64,000 bases of DNA from Pilimelia columellifera (GTDB lineage Bacteria; Actinomycetota; Actinomycetes; Mycobacteriales; Micromonosporaceae). The translations under genes were made by a program, and so were the position numbers. The notes below the pieces were generated by a model. It worked only from the letters and a program-made list of their open reading frames with translations. It was not told where the DNA came from and did no database searches. The stretch spans positions 62,001 through 126,000 of the forward strand of contig NZ_BAAARY010000011.1 of the NCBI RefSeq assembly GCF_039532605.1, in the 5' to 3' direction. Shown piece by piece: positions 8,072 through 16,043 of the stretch (the stretch's first letter is position 1; each line of letters starts with the position of its first letter).

Positions 8072-8932
8072 ATGCGGGACCGTCTGGCGAGGTTGGCCGC
8101 GTCCGTGACGGCGGTGTCCGTCTTGGGGCTCGCCACGGCCGTCGCGCCCGCCCACGGCGCGCCCGCCCACCCGGCCGCCGACGCCCCGCGGGCGATGTGG
8201 GTGTGGAGCCAGGCCGCGCCGGCGGACATCGTTGGCTGGGCGGGCCGGCGCGGGGTGCAGGACATCTTCGCCCACGTCGCGCCGGACTTCGCCACCAACG
8301 GCGATCTGCCGCGCCTGCGGGAGCTCGGCAGGCGCTCCGGCGCCGCCGGTATCCGCCTGTGGGCGCTCGGCGGCGACCCGGGCTGGGCCTTCGACCATGC
8401 CACCGCCGCACAGTGGCGGCAGGACACCCAGGCCACCGGGCTCTTCCACGGGTCACACATCGACGTCGAGCCGTACGCGCTGGCCGCCTGGGACGCTGGG
8501 CGCGTCGCCACAGTGGCGGCGTTCCTCGAACTGCTGGACCAGCTGCGGGCGGTCGACCCGGCGCCACTGGAGGCGGACGTGCCGTTCTGGTACGGCGAGG
8601 TCGCCGCCGGCGAGTCGACCCTCGCTGACGAGGTCCTCGCCCGGGTCGACGGCGTGACCGCGATGACGTACCGCGACACCGCGTCCGGCCCGAACTCGAT
8701 GACCGACGTGGCCGCTGACATTCTCGACCGGGGCGCAGCGGCCGGGCGCCCGGTCCGGCTGGCCGCGGAGACCGACCGGCTGCCCGACTGCCCGTACTGC
8801 ACCTTTCATGAGGAAGGCCTACGCGCCATGGACCGGACCCTGGCGGAGGTGGACGCTGTGGTCGCCGGCCGACCCGCCTATGCCGGGATGGCGATCCACC
8901 ACTACGACTCGTGGCGGGCGCTCCGCCGCTGA
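8072..8932 (+). CDS. Secreted protein with TIM-barrel glycoside-hydrolase-like fold
   Basis: 286 aa from ATG 8072; an in-frame GTG at 8063 is an alternative. A signal peptide is clear: basic MRDRLAR, hydrophobic core, cut near HGAPA. The mature protein alternates short strands and helices in a barrel-like pattern with acidic residues at strand ends (HIDVEPYA, LEADVPFWYGE, VTAMTYRDTA), as in secreted glycosidase-like barrels. It ends with MAIHHYDSWRAL. The substrate is unknown and I do not recognise a named family. It converges on the methyltransferase gene with a 5-nt gap. Confidence 0.7.
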   Translation: MRDRLARLAASVTAVSVLGLATAVAPAHGAPAHPAADAPRAMWVWSQAAPADIVGWAGRRGVQDIFAHVAPDFATNGDLPRLRELGRRSGAAGIRLWALGGDPGWAFDHATAAQWRQDTQATGLFHGSHIDVEPYALAAWDAGRVATVAAFLELLDQLRAVDPAPLEADVPFWYGEVAAGESTLADEVLARVDGVTAMTYRDTASGPNSMTDVAADILDRGAAAGRPVRLAAETDRLPDCPYCTFHEEGLRAMDRTLAEVDAVVAGRPAYAGMAIHHYDSWRALRR

Positions 8933-8937
8933 CGGAC

Positions 8938-9573
8938 TCAGCGGGCGAACAACACCGCCCCCGGGAACTGGTCCGGCGGGTCGAGAAGCAGCTGGGCCTC
9001 GACGGTGAAGCCGGCGTCCCGTAGCCAGCCCGCCATTCGGGTGGGAGGCCGGTTGAAGACACGCACGTTCATCGGATGACCACCGTAGCCTTCGGTCTTC
9101 AACCGCGAGCCGTCGCCGACGAAGAAGCCGACCAGCAGCTGGCCTCCCGGACGCAGCGCCCGTCTGAACTGGGCGAGCGCCGTGGCCGCCGCGTCGTCGG
9201 GGAGGTGGATCAGCGACCACCAGGCCATGACGCCGCCGAGGGAACCGTCGGCAATCTGGAGGTCGGTCATGGAGCCGACCTCGAACCGCAGGCCGGGATG
9301 CTCGCGCCTGGCGACGTCGATCATCGTGGGCGAGAGGTCGATGCCGAACGCGTCGATGCCGAGACGCTGGAGGTGACCGGTGAGCCGGCCGGGGCCGCAG
9401 CCCACGTCGGCCACGGGTCCGCCGCCTGCGGTGTGGACCAGATCGGCGAACAGCGCCAGAGCGGCGCGTTCGAATGGCGCTTTGTGGAGGGCGTCACGCA
9501 GCAGCTCGGCGTAGCTGGCCGCGACGGTGTCGTATGAGGTGCGGGTCTCGGCCAGCCAGTCTTCAGTGCTCAT
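8938..9573 (-). CDS. Class I SAM-dependent methyltransferase
   Basis: 211 aa. Motif I is VADVGCGPGRLTGHL, followed by the acidic motif FGIDLSPTMIDVARR, DGSLGGVMAWWSLIHL and LRPGGQLLVGFF, the usual order of a small-molecule methyltransferase. The C-terminus NRPPTRMAGWLRDAGF is typical of UbiE-like enzymes. The substrate is unknown. ATG at 9573 is chosen because the Rossmann domain follows at the normal distance and a TATCCT box lies 8 nt upstream; longer upstream extensions are unlike the family. Confidence 0.88.
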   Translation of the reverse strand: MSTEDWLAETRTSYDTVAASYAELLRDALHKAPFERAALALFADLVHTAGGGPVADVGCGPGRLTGHLQRLGIDAFGIDLSPTMIDVARREHPGLRFEVGSMTDLQIADGSLGGVMAWWSLIHLPDDAAATALAQFRRALRPGGQLLVGFFVGDGSRLKTEGYGGHPMNVRVFNRPPTRMAGWLRDAGFTVEAQLLLDPPDQFPGAVLFAR

Positions 9574-9581
9574 GCCGGCAC

Positions 9582-9587
9582 AGGATA
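9582..9587 (-). promoter_or_regulatory. Candidate -10 box, methyltransferase gene
   Basis: TATCCT on the minus strand, 8 nt before the ATG at 9573, with no ribosome binding site between. It is consistent with leaderless or near-leaderless transcription. Confidence 0.35.
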
Positions 9588-9639
9588 GTCGGGCAACAAC
9601 CGCAAGGGCCGGCGTGTCGTGTCCGGTGAGGACACACCT

Positions 9640-9663
9640 CCTAGTGCATCCTAGGAACCTAGG
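9640..9663. promoter_or_regulatory. CCTAG repeats, candidate GntR operator
   Basis: CCTAGT at 9640, CCTAGG at 9650 and CCTAGG at 9658 lie 25-48 bp before the GntR gene. The last two form CCTAGGAACCTAGG, a palindrome except for its two central bases. Short symmetric sites directly before a GntR gene are usually its own binding site. Confidence 0.5.
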
Positions 9664-9687
9664 GGCAAATGAGACGGGGGGGCGGAC

Positions 9688-10449
9688 ATGACCATCAATC
9701 CGGGCGCTGCGGAGTTCCCGCACCGGCAGATCGCCAGCCAGATCCGGGCACAGGTACGCCGCGGCGACTGGGCGCCCGGGGAGCGCCTACCCTCGATCCC
9801 GGCGATCGCCACCAACTACGGGGTGGCCAAGCAGACCGTGCAACGTGCCGTCGACCAGCTCCGGGTCGAAGGGGTGCTCATCACCAAGCCCGGCTCGGGC
9901 ACGTACGTGCGCGGGACGAAACGCCGACTCAACCGGCTCTCACGCGGACGGTACGGGGCCTACCGGGGCTACCACTCCGACCTGGCCGCCCGGTACCGGC
10001 AACAGCTGACCGAGGTCGGACGGGCTCCGGCGCCGGCCGAGGTCGCCGACGCGTTCGGGGTCGCCGACGGAGTCGAGCTGGTGGTGCGAAGGCACCTGGT
10101 GCGCACCCAGGACGCGGCCGTCGAGGTCGGCGCCTCCTGGTTCCGGCTCGCCGACGCCGCGGGGACCAGCCTGGAACGGCACGAGGCCTTCGGCCGGCCC
10201 TTGTACCAGGAGGCGGAGGAGGTGACCGGACGCCGGTACGTGTCAGCCACTGACAGCGTCTCGGCACGTCAACCGAGCCGGGATGAGGCCGAGGTGCTCC
10301 AGATCCGTCCGGACACGCCGGTGCTGCACCTGCTTCACATCGCCTACGACACCGCGCACAAGGTGATCGAGGTGGCGCAGGCGACGTGGCCCGGGCCGAT
10401 GACCACGCTCACCGAGGAATACAAGGTCCCGGCGCCACGCGAAAGCTGA
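9688..10449 (+). CDS. GntR/HutC-type transcriptional regulator
   Basis: 253 aa. The N-terminal winged helix (~1-75) carries the GntR signature: RQIASQIRAQVRRGDWAPGE, LPSIPAIATNYGVAKQTV and a wing ending KPGSGTYVRG. Residues ~90-245 form a UTRA ligand-binding domain (HLVRTQDAAVEVGASWFRL, then ARQPSRDEAEVLQI). A purine-rich stretch (ACGGGGGGGCGG) precedes the ATG. It is probably self-regulated through the CCTAG sites upstream. The ligand and other targets cannot be inferred; it converges on mshC. Confidence 0.9.
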   Translation: MTINPGAAEFPHRQIASQIRAQVRRGDWAPGERLPSIPAIATNYGVAKQTVQRAVDQLRVEGVLITKPGSGTYVRGTKRRLNRLSRGRYGAYRGYHSDLAARYRQQLTEVGRAPAPAEVADAFGVADGVELVVRRHLVRTQDAAVEVGASWFRLADAAGTSLERHEAFGRPLYQEAEEVTGRRYVSATDSVSARQPSRDEAEVLQIRPDTPVLHLLHIAYDTAHKVIEVAQATWPGPMTTLTEEYKVPAPRES

Positions 10450-10491
10450 GGTCAGAGCCGACAACGGTCAGCCGACCGGCCCCGCGCCCGG

Positions 10492-11730
10492 TCAGACTGC
10501 GACGCCTAGCAGGGCGTCGATCGCGGCACGGACCAGCGGCGGAGCCAGCGGGTCGTCACCCGCGCCGGCGATGGTGGCCTCCGCCCACGCGTCGACCAGC
10601 GCCAACGCGCCCGGGGTGTCCAGGTCCTCGGCGAGGCGGGCCCGCAGCGACGCCAGCAGATCCGCCCCGGGCGGTCCCGCCGGAGCGGACAGCGCCTCAC
10701 GCCAGCGGTACAGGCGCATCTCGCCGATCTTCAGCAGTTCGTCGGTCCACTGCCGGTCCGCCCGGTAGTGGTCGGCCAGCAACGCCAGCCGCAACGCCAT
10801 CGGCTCGACGCCCTGGGCGAGCAGCCGGGAAACGAAGACAAGGTTCCCGCGGGACTTGGACATCTTCTCGCCGTCAAGGCCGATCATCCCGGCGTGGACG
10901 TAGTGGCGGGCGAACGGCCGCGCCCCGGTGAGCTGCTCAGAGTGCGCGGCCGAACACTCGTGGTGCGGGAACATGAGATCGTTGCCGCCGCCCTGGACAT
11001 CGATCGTCGCGCCGAGCAGGTCCAGGGCGATGACCGAACACTCGATGTGCCAGCCGGGGCGACCGGGCCCCAGCCGGCCGCCGGGCCAGGACGGCTCGCC
11101 CGGGCGGACGCCACGCCACAGCAGCGGGTCGAGCGCGTCACGCTTGCCGGGACGCTGCGGGTCGCCGCCGCGCTCGGCGGCGTAGACGAGCATCTGGGCG
11201 CGCGACAGCTGGGCGACGTAGCCGAAGTCAGGGGCGGCGGTCAGGTCGAAGTAAAAGTCGCCGGAGTCGTCGTCGAGCTGATAGGCGACACCCTGGGCCA
11301 GCATCCGCTCGACCTGGACGACGATCGCCGGGATCGACTCGACCGCCCCGACGAAGTGGGTCGGCGGCAGCAACCGGATCGACTCCATGTCCCGGCGGAA
11401 CAGCGCAGTCTCCCGTTCGGCGAGCGCCGTCCAGTCCTCGCCGTCACGCCGGGCGCGCTCCAGCAGCGGGTCATCGATGTCGGTGACGTTCTGGACGTAG
11501 GCCACCTCGTGGCCGGCGTCGCGCCAGCACCGCTGCACCAGGTCGAAGGTGATCATGGTGGCGGCGTGGCCGAGGTGCGCGGCGTCGTACGGGGTGATGC
11601 CGCAGACGTACATCGTCGCCGGACCGGGCGGCCGGGTGAGGTGCACGCCGCGACGGGCCGAGTCGAACAACGCGAGCGGCTGCCCGGTGCCGGGCAGCCG
11701 CGGCACCTCCAGGCCGGACCAGGATTCCAT
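10492..11730 (-). CDS. mshC: L-cysteine:1D-myo-inositol 2-amino-2-deoxy-alpha-D-glucopyranoside ligase
   Basis: 412 aa. It joins cysteine to GlcN-Ins using ATP, the penultimate step of mycothiol synthesis. It is a cysteinyl-tRNA synthetase relative without the anticodon domain. Seen directly: Cys43 in YVCGITPYD (first zinc ligand), HLGHA nucleotide motif, WHIECS and FPHHECSAAH with the other zinc ligands, and KMSKSRGN. GITPYDAAHLGHA and the length match MshC rather than CysS. It lies in the conserved run with SCO1664-like, DUF3090, phosphatase and uppP genes. A TAGGCT box 7 nt before the ATG suggests leaderless expression. Confidence 0.96.
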   Translation of the reverse strand: MESWSGLEVPRLPGTGQPLALFDSARRGVHLTRPPGPATMYVCGITPYDAAHLGHAATMITFDLVQRCWRDAGHEVAYVQNVTDIDDPLLERARRDGEDWTALAERETALFRRDMESIRLLPPTHFVGAVESIPAIVVQVERMLAQGVAYQLDDDSGDFYFDLTAAPDFGYVAQLSRAQMLVYAAERGGDPQRPGKRDALDPLLWRGVRPGEPSWPGGRLGPGRPGWHIECSVIALDLLGATIDVQGGGNDLMFPHHECSAAHSEQLTGARPFARHYVHAGMIGLDGEKMSKSRGNLVFVSRLLAQGVEPMALRLALLADHYRADRQWTDELLKIGEMRLYRWREALSAPAGPPGADLLASLRARLAEDLDTPGALALVDAWAEATIAGAGDDPLAPPLVRAAIDALLGVAV

Positions 11731-11737
11731 GCCGTCC

Positions 11738-11743
11738 AGCCTA
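11738..11743 (-). promoter_or_regulatory. -10 box of a leaderless mshC promoter
   Basis: TAGGCT on the minus strand is separated by GGACGGC (7 nt) from the mshC ATG. No Shine-Dalgarno fits in that gap. Confidence 0.5.
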
Positions 11744-11834
11744 GCGAGGGCGGCCGGGGCGGCTCCGGCGGATCACCACGGCGGACCGGCGGGCCAGGAG
11801 GTCCCGGTCGGGGGCCGTTTGATGGGTCGGCCGG

Positions 11835-12653
11835 TCACATCGGCGGCCAGGGCACCGCCGGACGCTCGTCGGGCGGTTCGGGCAGCCGGCCAGCACTCAG
11901 CAGGGCGGCGACCCGGGCGGCGGTGGCCGCCACCTCGGCGGCCGTCAGATGCTCGGCGAGCCGTCCGGCGAGGTCGCCGGCGAGCCGCCCGGACAACGAC
12001 CCCAGCAGCTCGCGGGCCGGCGCCGGCAGGTCGGCGCCGGCCCAGCCCCACAGGACGGTGCGCAGCTTGTCCTCAACATGGAAACACAGCCCGTGATCGA
12101 TGCCGAGCGGACCGTCCGGCCCCGCCAGGATGTGACCACCCTTGCGGTCGGCGTTGTTGACGACCACATCGAACACGGCCATCGCCGCCAGCGCCGGGTC
12201 GTCGGCGTGGGCCAGCAGGTACGGTCGGCCGCGTTCGTCGCGGGCGGCCAGGACGGCAAGCCAGCCGGCCGGCAGCTGAGCCTCGGGGACGAAGCCCACC
12301 AGCGGCGGATCGGCCTCGTCGATCCACAGCTGGCAGGCGCCCGGACCCAGCGGCCCGTCACGCAGGACCGTCGGCGGGACCAGATTCCAACCCGCCGCCG
12401 TCGACAACAGGTACGTGGCGACCTCCCGGCCGGCCAGGTTCCCGTCCGGGAAGTCCCACAGCGGACGCTCACCGCGCACCGGCTTGTAGACACAGCGTCG
12501 CGTGACGCCGTCGAGGGTGATCTCGCCGCGCAGCGTGGTGTTCGAGGCGTCCACCAGGCGACCTTCGAGCTCGATGGCGCCGTGTCGAAGCAGGTCGAGC
12601 AGTTCAGCGGAGGGCTCGAGGGTCAACGGTGGTAGCCGTTGTGCCGTGGACAC
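11835..12653 (-). CDS. SCO1664 family protein (protein-kinase-like fold)
   Basis: 272 aa. It is recognised by gene order and by YKPVRGERPLWDFPDGNLAGREVATYLLS near the start. VVNNADRKGGHIL and GIDHGLCF follow; they look like the catalytic and metal-binding loops (NNxDRKxxH, IDHG) of PI3/4-kinase-like or HipA-like small-molecule kinases. The family is found next to mshC in many actinobacteria but has no assigned substrate. The start is the GTG at 12653, which overlaps the DUF3090 gene by 31 nt, so the two are probably translationally linked. Confidence 0.85.
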   Translation of the reverse strand: MSTAQRLPPLTLEPSAELLDLLRHGAIELEGRLVDASNTTLRGEITLDGVTRRCVYKPVRGERPLWDFPDGNLAGREVATYLLSTAAGWNLVPPTVLRDGPLGPGACQLWIDEADPPLVGFVPEAQLPAGWLAVLAARDERGRPYLLAHADDPALAAMAVFDVVVNNADRKGGHILAGPDGPLGIDHGLCFHVEDKLRTVLWGWAGADLPAPARELLGSLSGRLAGDLAGRLAEHLTAAEVAATAARVAALLSAGRLPEPPDERPAVPWPPM

Positions 12654-13201
12654 AGGTGACCGTCAGGGTTGAGCGGCTGCCCGCACAGCGGGCACGGCGG
12701 GCGACCGGCCGACACGACCCGGCGGGCCCGGTCGATGAACTCGCGGGCGGTCGCCGGCGTGAGCCGCACCCGAAGCCGGTCCAGGTCGGCGTCGATGAGC
12801 TCGTCGGCGTCGGTCTCGTCGACCTCGTCCTCGTTGTCGACGGCGTCGTCGGTGCTGTCGTCCTCGCCGATGGCGACGGCCTCGATGAGCACCGTGGCGG
12901 TGTCCACGTCGTAGGCCAGGCCCAGGGTGCCGACCCGGAACTCCTCGTCGACGGGGGTGTCCAGGGGCGCGTTGTCGGGGGGCGGGGCGCCCGCGAAGGC
13001 GAGGTCGAACCGCCGACGCGCCTCAGCCAAAAGCTCCTCCAGCTTGTCCGCCAGGAGGACGACCTGGGCCTTCTCCAACGCCACCGAGACCAGCCGGCCA
13101 CCGCCACGGGCCTGGAGGAAGAACGTGCGTTCGCCGGGCGGTCCCACCGTCCCGGCGACGAACCGCTCCGGCGGCTCGAACGCGTGCACCTGGTGGGCCA
13201 T
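12623..13201 (-). CDS. DUF3090 family protein with C-terminal zinc-finger-like motif
   Basis: 192 aa. It begins AHQVHAFEPPERFVAGTVG and contains FFLQARGGGRLVSVALEKAQ, typical of DUF3090. An acidic loop (~115-140) precedes the C-terminal CPLCGQPLNPDGHLCPRHNG. Its C-x2-C plus C-x2-H spacing fits one zinc site. The function is unknown. It is consistently adjacent to mshC and the SCO1664-like kinase fold, so a shared pathway is likely but unproven. A TAGGGT box 7 nt before the ATG indicates a leaderless start. Confidence 0.88.
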   Translation of the reverse strand: MAHQVHAFEPPERFVAGTVGPPGERTFFLQARGGGRLVSVALEKAQVVLLADKLEELLAEARRRFDLAFAGAPPPDNAPLDTPVDEEFRVGTLGLAYDVDTATVLIEAVAIGEDDSTDDAVDNEDEVDETDADELIDADLDRLRVRLTPATAREFIDRARRVVSAGRPPCPLCGQPLNPDGHLCPRHNGYHR

Positions 13202-13208
13202 GGCATCG

Positions 13209-13214
13209 ACCCTA
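13209..13214 (-). promoter_or_regulatory. -10 box of a leaderless DUF3090 promoter
   Basis: TAGGGT on the minus strand, then CGATGCC (7 nt) and the ATG at 13201. No ribosome binding site is present. Confidence 0.5.
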
Positions 13215-13262
13215 TCCGCCGCGGGCAGGTTGCGCGAAGCCGCCGGGCGGGCGGGTCCGGCG

Positions 13263-13943
13263 TCAGCGCGCTCCCGATCCCCCGCCTACCGGCGCGTCCG
13301 CGCTGTCCGCGGCCCCGGGCGGCGGCGCCAGGGCGCGCAGGTCGCCGCCGGTGTCGTTGAGCGCCAGCAGGAACGGACGTTGTGGGGTGAACCGGATCGC
13401 GCTCACCGATGCGGGGTCGACCACGATCCGCTGGAAGCCGTCCAGGTGCAGACCGAGGGCGTCGGCGAGCACCGCCTTGATCACGTCGCCGTGGCTGCAC
13501 GCCAGCCAGAGCGCGCCCGGACCATGCTGGGCGGTGATCCGGGCGTCCCAGTCGCGGATCGCGGCGACCGCCCGGGCCGCCATCGCCGCCATCGCCTCGC
13601 CCGCCGGGAAGCTGACCGCGCTGGGCCGCCGTTGGACGTCCTGCCACAGCGGGTCGGTAGCCAGTTCGGACAGCGACCGGCCCTCCCAGTCGCCGTAGCC
13701 GCACTCGGTGAGCCGACGCTCCACGGTGACCGCCGCCCCGGGCAGGGCACGGCGCAGCGTCTGCCGACACCGCCGTAACGGGCTGCTGACCACCCCCGCC
13801 AGCGGCAGCCGCCGCAGCCGCTCGCCGACCGCCCGCGCCTGGTCGTGACCGACGTCGTCGAGCGGGACCGGCAGCCGCCCGGCGAGCGTCCCGTCAGCGT
13901 TGGCGGTGGTCCGTCCGTGACGCAGCAACAGCACAGTGGCCAT
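13263..13943 (-). CDS. Histidine phosphatase family protein (MSMEG_4193-like)
   Basis: 226 aa. LLLRHGRTTAN at residues 4-14 carries the catalytic RHG histidine. SSPLRRCRQT, the ECGYGDWEG stretch and the second-histidine motif CSHGDVIKAVLAD complete the phosphoglycerate-mutase-like active site. In this genomic position the family is annotated as a phosphatase of unknown substrate, not a glycolytic mutase. It has a Gly/Ser/Ala-rich C-terminal tail. It sits between DUF3090 and uppP on the same strand. A TACGCT box 6 nt upstream of the ATG supports a leaderless start. Confidence 0.88.
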   Translation of the reverse strand: MATVLLLRHGRTTANADGTLAGRLPVPLDDVGHDQARAVGERLRRLPLAGVVSSPLRRCRQTLRRALPGAAVTVERRLTECGYGDWEGRSLSELATDPLWQDVQRRPSAVSFPAGEAMAAMAARAVAAIRDWDARITAQHGPGALWLACSHGDVIKAVLADALGLHLDGFQRIVVDPASVSAIRFTPQRPFLLALNDTGGDLRALAPPPGAADSADAPVGGGSGAR

Positions 13944-13949
13944 CTGCGC

Positions 13950-13955
13950 AGCGTA
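13950..13955 (-). promoter_or_regulatory. -10 box of a leaderless phosphatase promoter
   Basis: TACGCT on the minus strand followed by GCGCAG (6 nt) and the ATG at 13943. The box lies just before the end of the uppP gene (13958). Confidence 0.4.
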
Positions 13956-13957
13956 CG

Positions 13958-14809
13958 TCAGGTCGCGGCGAGCGCCCCGGTGCTCAGCAGCGCCAACAGC
14001 ACCGAGCCCAGGGCCACCCGGTAGAGGACGAAGATGTAGAGGGTGTGCCGCACGACGTAGCGCAGCAGCCAGGCGATCGCGGCGTAGCCGATGGCGAACG
14101 CGATCAGGGTCGCCACGACCATCTGGGCGGGGCTGGGGACGGAGAACACGGCGACGCCCTCGGCCGCGGCGGCCGGGGTGAAGACGTCCTCCAGGCTGAA
14201 GATACCGCTCATGACGACGGCGGGGATCGCCAGTAGGAACGAGTACCGGGCGGCGGCCTCCCGGGTTAGGCCCAGGAACAGTCCGGCCGACAGGGTGCCG
14301 CCGGAGCGCGAGACGCCCGGGATGAGCGCCATCGCCTGGGCCAGGCCCATGACGATGCCGTCGCGCAGGGTGAACCCAGTGAGGTCGCGGGTCTGGCGGC
14401 CCCAGTACTCGGCGAAGGCGATGACGAACGCGAAGACGATGAGCATGGTGGCCACCAGCCACAGGTTCCGGGCGCCGGAACGGATCTGGTCCTTGAAGGC
14501 GAAGCCGACGGCGCCGATCGGGATCGAGCCGATGATGACGTACCAGGCCATCTTGTAGTCGGCGTGCGCGCGTTCGGCACGGTTGAAGATACCCACGAAC
14601 CAGGCCCTGGTGATCCGCCAGATGTCCTTGGCGAAGTAGATGAGGACGGCGGCCTCGGTGCCGAGCTGGGTGACGGCGGTGAACGAGGCGCCGGCGTCGC
14701 GGTCGAACAGCAGCGCCGAGGTGATCCGCATGTGCGCCGAGGAGCTGACCGGCAGGAACTCGGTGAGCCCCTGCACGATGCCCAGGATGATGGCCTCGAT
14801 CCAGGTCAT
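13958..14809 (-). CDS. uppP: Undecaprenyl-diphosphate phosphatase
   Basis: 283 aa polytopic membrane protein. It recycles undecaprenyl pyrophosphate to the monophosphate carrier of peptidoglycan synthesis. The family motifs are intact: EFLPVSSSAH near residue 17 with the catalytic Glu/Ser/His, and PGVSRSGGTL in the second half. About eight hydrophobic segments are visible. The ATG at 14809 gives the conserved MTWIEAIILG start. An in-frame GTG at 14818 overlaps the upstream stop (GTGA) and lies closer to a GGGAG sequence, so translation may begin three codons earlier. Confidence 0.95.
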   Translation of the reverse strand: MTWIEAIILGIVQGLTEFLPVSSSAHMRITSALLFDRDAGASFTAVTQLGTEAAVLIYFAKDIWRITRAWFVGIFNRAERAHADYKMAWYVIIGSIPIGAVGFAFKDQIRSGARNLWLVATMLIVFAFVIAFAEYWGRQTRDLTGFTLRDGIVMGLAQAMALIPGVSRSGGTLSAGLFLGLTREAAARYSFLLAIPAVVMSGIFSLEDVFTPAAAAEGVAVFSVPSPAQMVVATLIAFAIGYAAIAWLLRYVVRHTLYIFVLYRVALGSVLLALLSTGALAAT

Positions 14810-14814
14810 GTCCG

Positions 14815-15903
14815 TCACGTGCCCGACCCGCTCCCTCGCGCGCTGCTCCGCCACTGCTGGTACGCCTGAGCCACCGATTCCAGGGTCGACACCCCGGCCG
14901 CTTGGTCCATCGTGGACAGTGTGACGGCCAGGGTGGTGACGCCGGCGTCGGCGTAGGCTCGCATACCGGCGGCGATCCGGTCCACCGGGCCCAGCAGCGC
15001 GGTGCGGTCGATGAGCTCCAACGGGACGGCCGCGGCGGCGTCCCGGGGGCGTCCGGCCAGGTACAGGTCCTGGACCACGGCGGCGGCGTCCGGGTAGCCG
15101 AGCCGACCGGCGAGGTCGTTGTAGAAGTTGCGGTCCCGGCTGCCCATGCCGCCGACGTACAGGGCGGTGTAGGGGCGGACCGCGTCGGCGCAGGCGGCGA
15201 TGCCGGCCGGCGACGGGTCGTCGCCGACGGACACCGGGACGCTGGCCACCACGTCGAACGGGATTTCGGCCCGGCCGCCGCGGGCACGGCCGCGGGCGAT
15301 GGCCGCCAGCGGCTCGGCGAGCGCGTCCGCGGCGACGAACACGCCGAGCCAGCCGTCGGCGATCTCCCCGGCCAGCTCCAGGTTGCGCGGGCCGACCGCG
15401 GCCAGGTAGACGGGCAGGTCATGCCGCGCCGGGCGCAGGGCCAGGCGCAGGGCCTTGCCGGGGCCGTCGGGCAGCGGCAGCTGGTGGTGGCGGCCGGCGT
15501 AGGCGACCTCGTGCCGGCCCAGGGCCATCCGGACGATGTCGACGTACTCGCGGGTCCGGCCGAGCGGGTGGGCGAACCGGACGCCGTGCCAGCCCTCGGA
15601 GACCTGCGGGCCGGACACCCCCAGACCCAGCCGGAACCGACCGCCGGACAGGGTGTCCAGGGTGGCCGCCGTCATCGCGGTGGCGGCCGGGGACCGGGCC
15701 GGGATCTGCATGACCGCCGACCCGAGGCCAATGCGGGTGGTCTGGCCGGCGATCCAGGCCAGGATCGTCGGGGCGTCCGAGCCGTACGCCTCCGCGACCC
15801 AGAGGACGTCGAAGCCGAGATGTTCGGCCGCGCGCGCCCAGATCAGTTGGTCCTCCGGGCTCACGCCCGGGGTCAGGTAGCCGAGATTGAGCCCGAGCCG
15901 CAC
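14815..15903 (-). CDS. LLM class F420-dependent oxidoreductase
   Basis: 362 aa. It begins VRLGLNLGYLTPGVSPEDQ and contains GFDVLWVAEAYGSDAP, IGLGSAVMQIPARSP and FRLGLGVSGPQVSEGWHG, the luciferase-like barrel of F420-using oxidoreductases. VYLAAVGPRNLELAGEIADGW forms the later nucleotide-binding part. The substrate is unknown; this LLM paralog is habitually adjacent to uppP and mshC. The GTG start at 15903 is chosen because GAGGGG lies 7 nt upstream and the family starts with the first beta strand. It is coupled to uppP by overlap or a 5-nt gap. Confidence 0.9.
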   Translation of the reverse strand: MRLGLNLGYLTPGVSPEDQLIWARAAEHLGFDVLWVAEAYGSDAPTILAWIAGQTTRIGLGSAVMQIPARSPAATAMTAATLDTLSGGRFRLGLGVSGPQVSEGWHGVRFAHPLGRTREYVDIVRMALGRHEVAYAGRHHQLPLPDGPGKALRLALRPARHDLPVYLAAVGPRNLELAGEIADGWLGVFVAADALAEPLAAIARGRARGGRAEIPFDVVASVPVSVGDDPSPAGIAACADAVRPYTALYVGGMGSRDRNFYNDLAGRLGYPDAAAVVQDLYLAGRPRDAAAAVPLELIDRTALLGPVDRIAAGMRAYADAGVTTLAVTLSTMDQAAGVSTLESVAQAYQQWRSSARGSGSGT

Positions 15904-16009
15904 GCCACACCCCTCACCGTCGCAGGCGATCAGGGTACGTGCCATCGGCCGGCGCCGGCGGCCGCGACCCGCCTGTCGGGGGCGTTGCGGGCGGCCGTAG
16001 CGGAGAATG

Positions 16010-16037
16010 TCGAACGTGACGGTCGTACGCATAGGGT
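16010..16037 (+). promoter_or_regulatory. Candidate leaderless promoter of the aldo/keto reductase gene
   Basis: TAGGGT at 16032-16037 is followed by GCAGCA and then ATG at 16044. TCGAAC at 16010-16015 is a possible -35 with a 16-nt spacer. No Shine-Dalgarno is visible. Confidence 0.45.
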
Positions 16038-16043
16038 GCAGCA

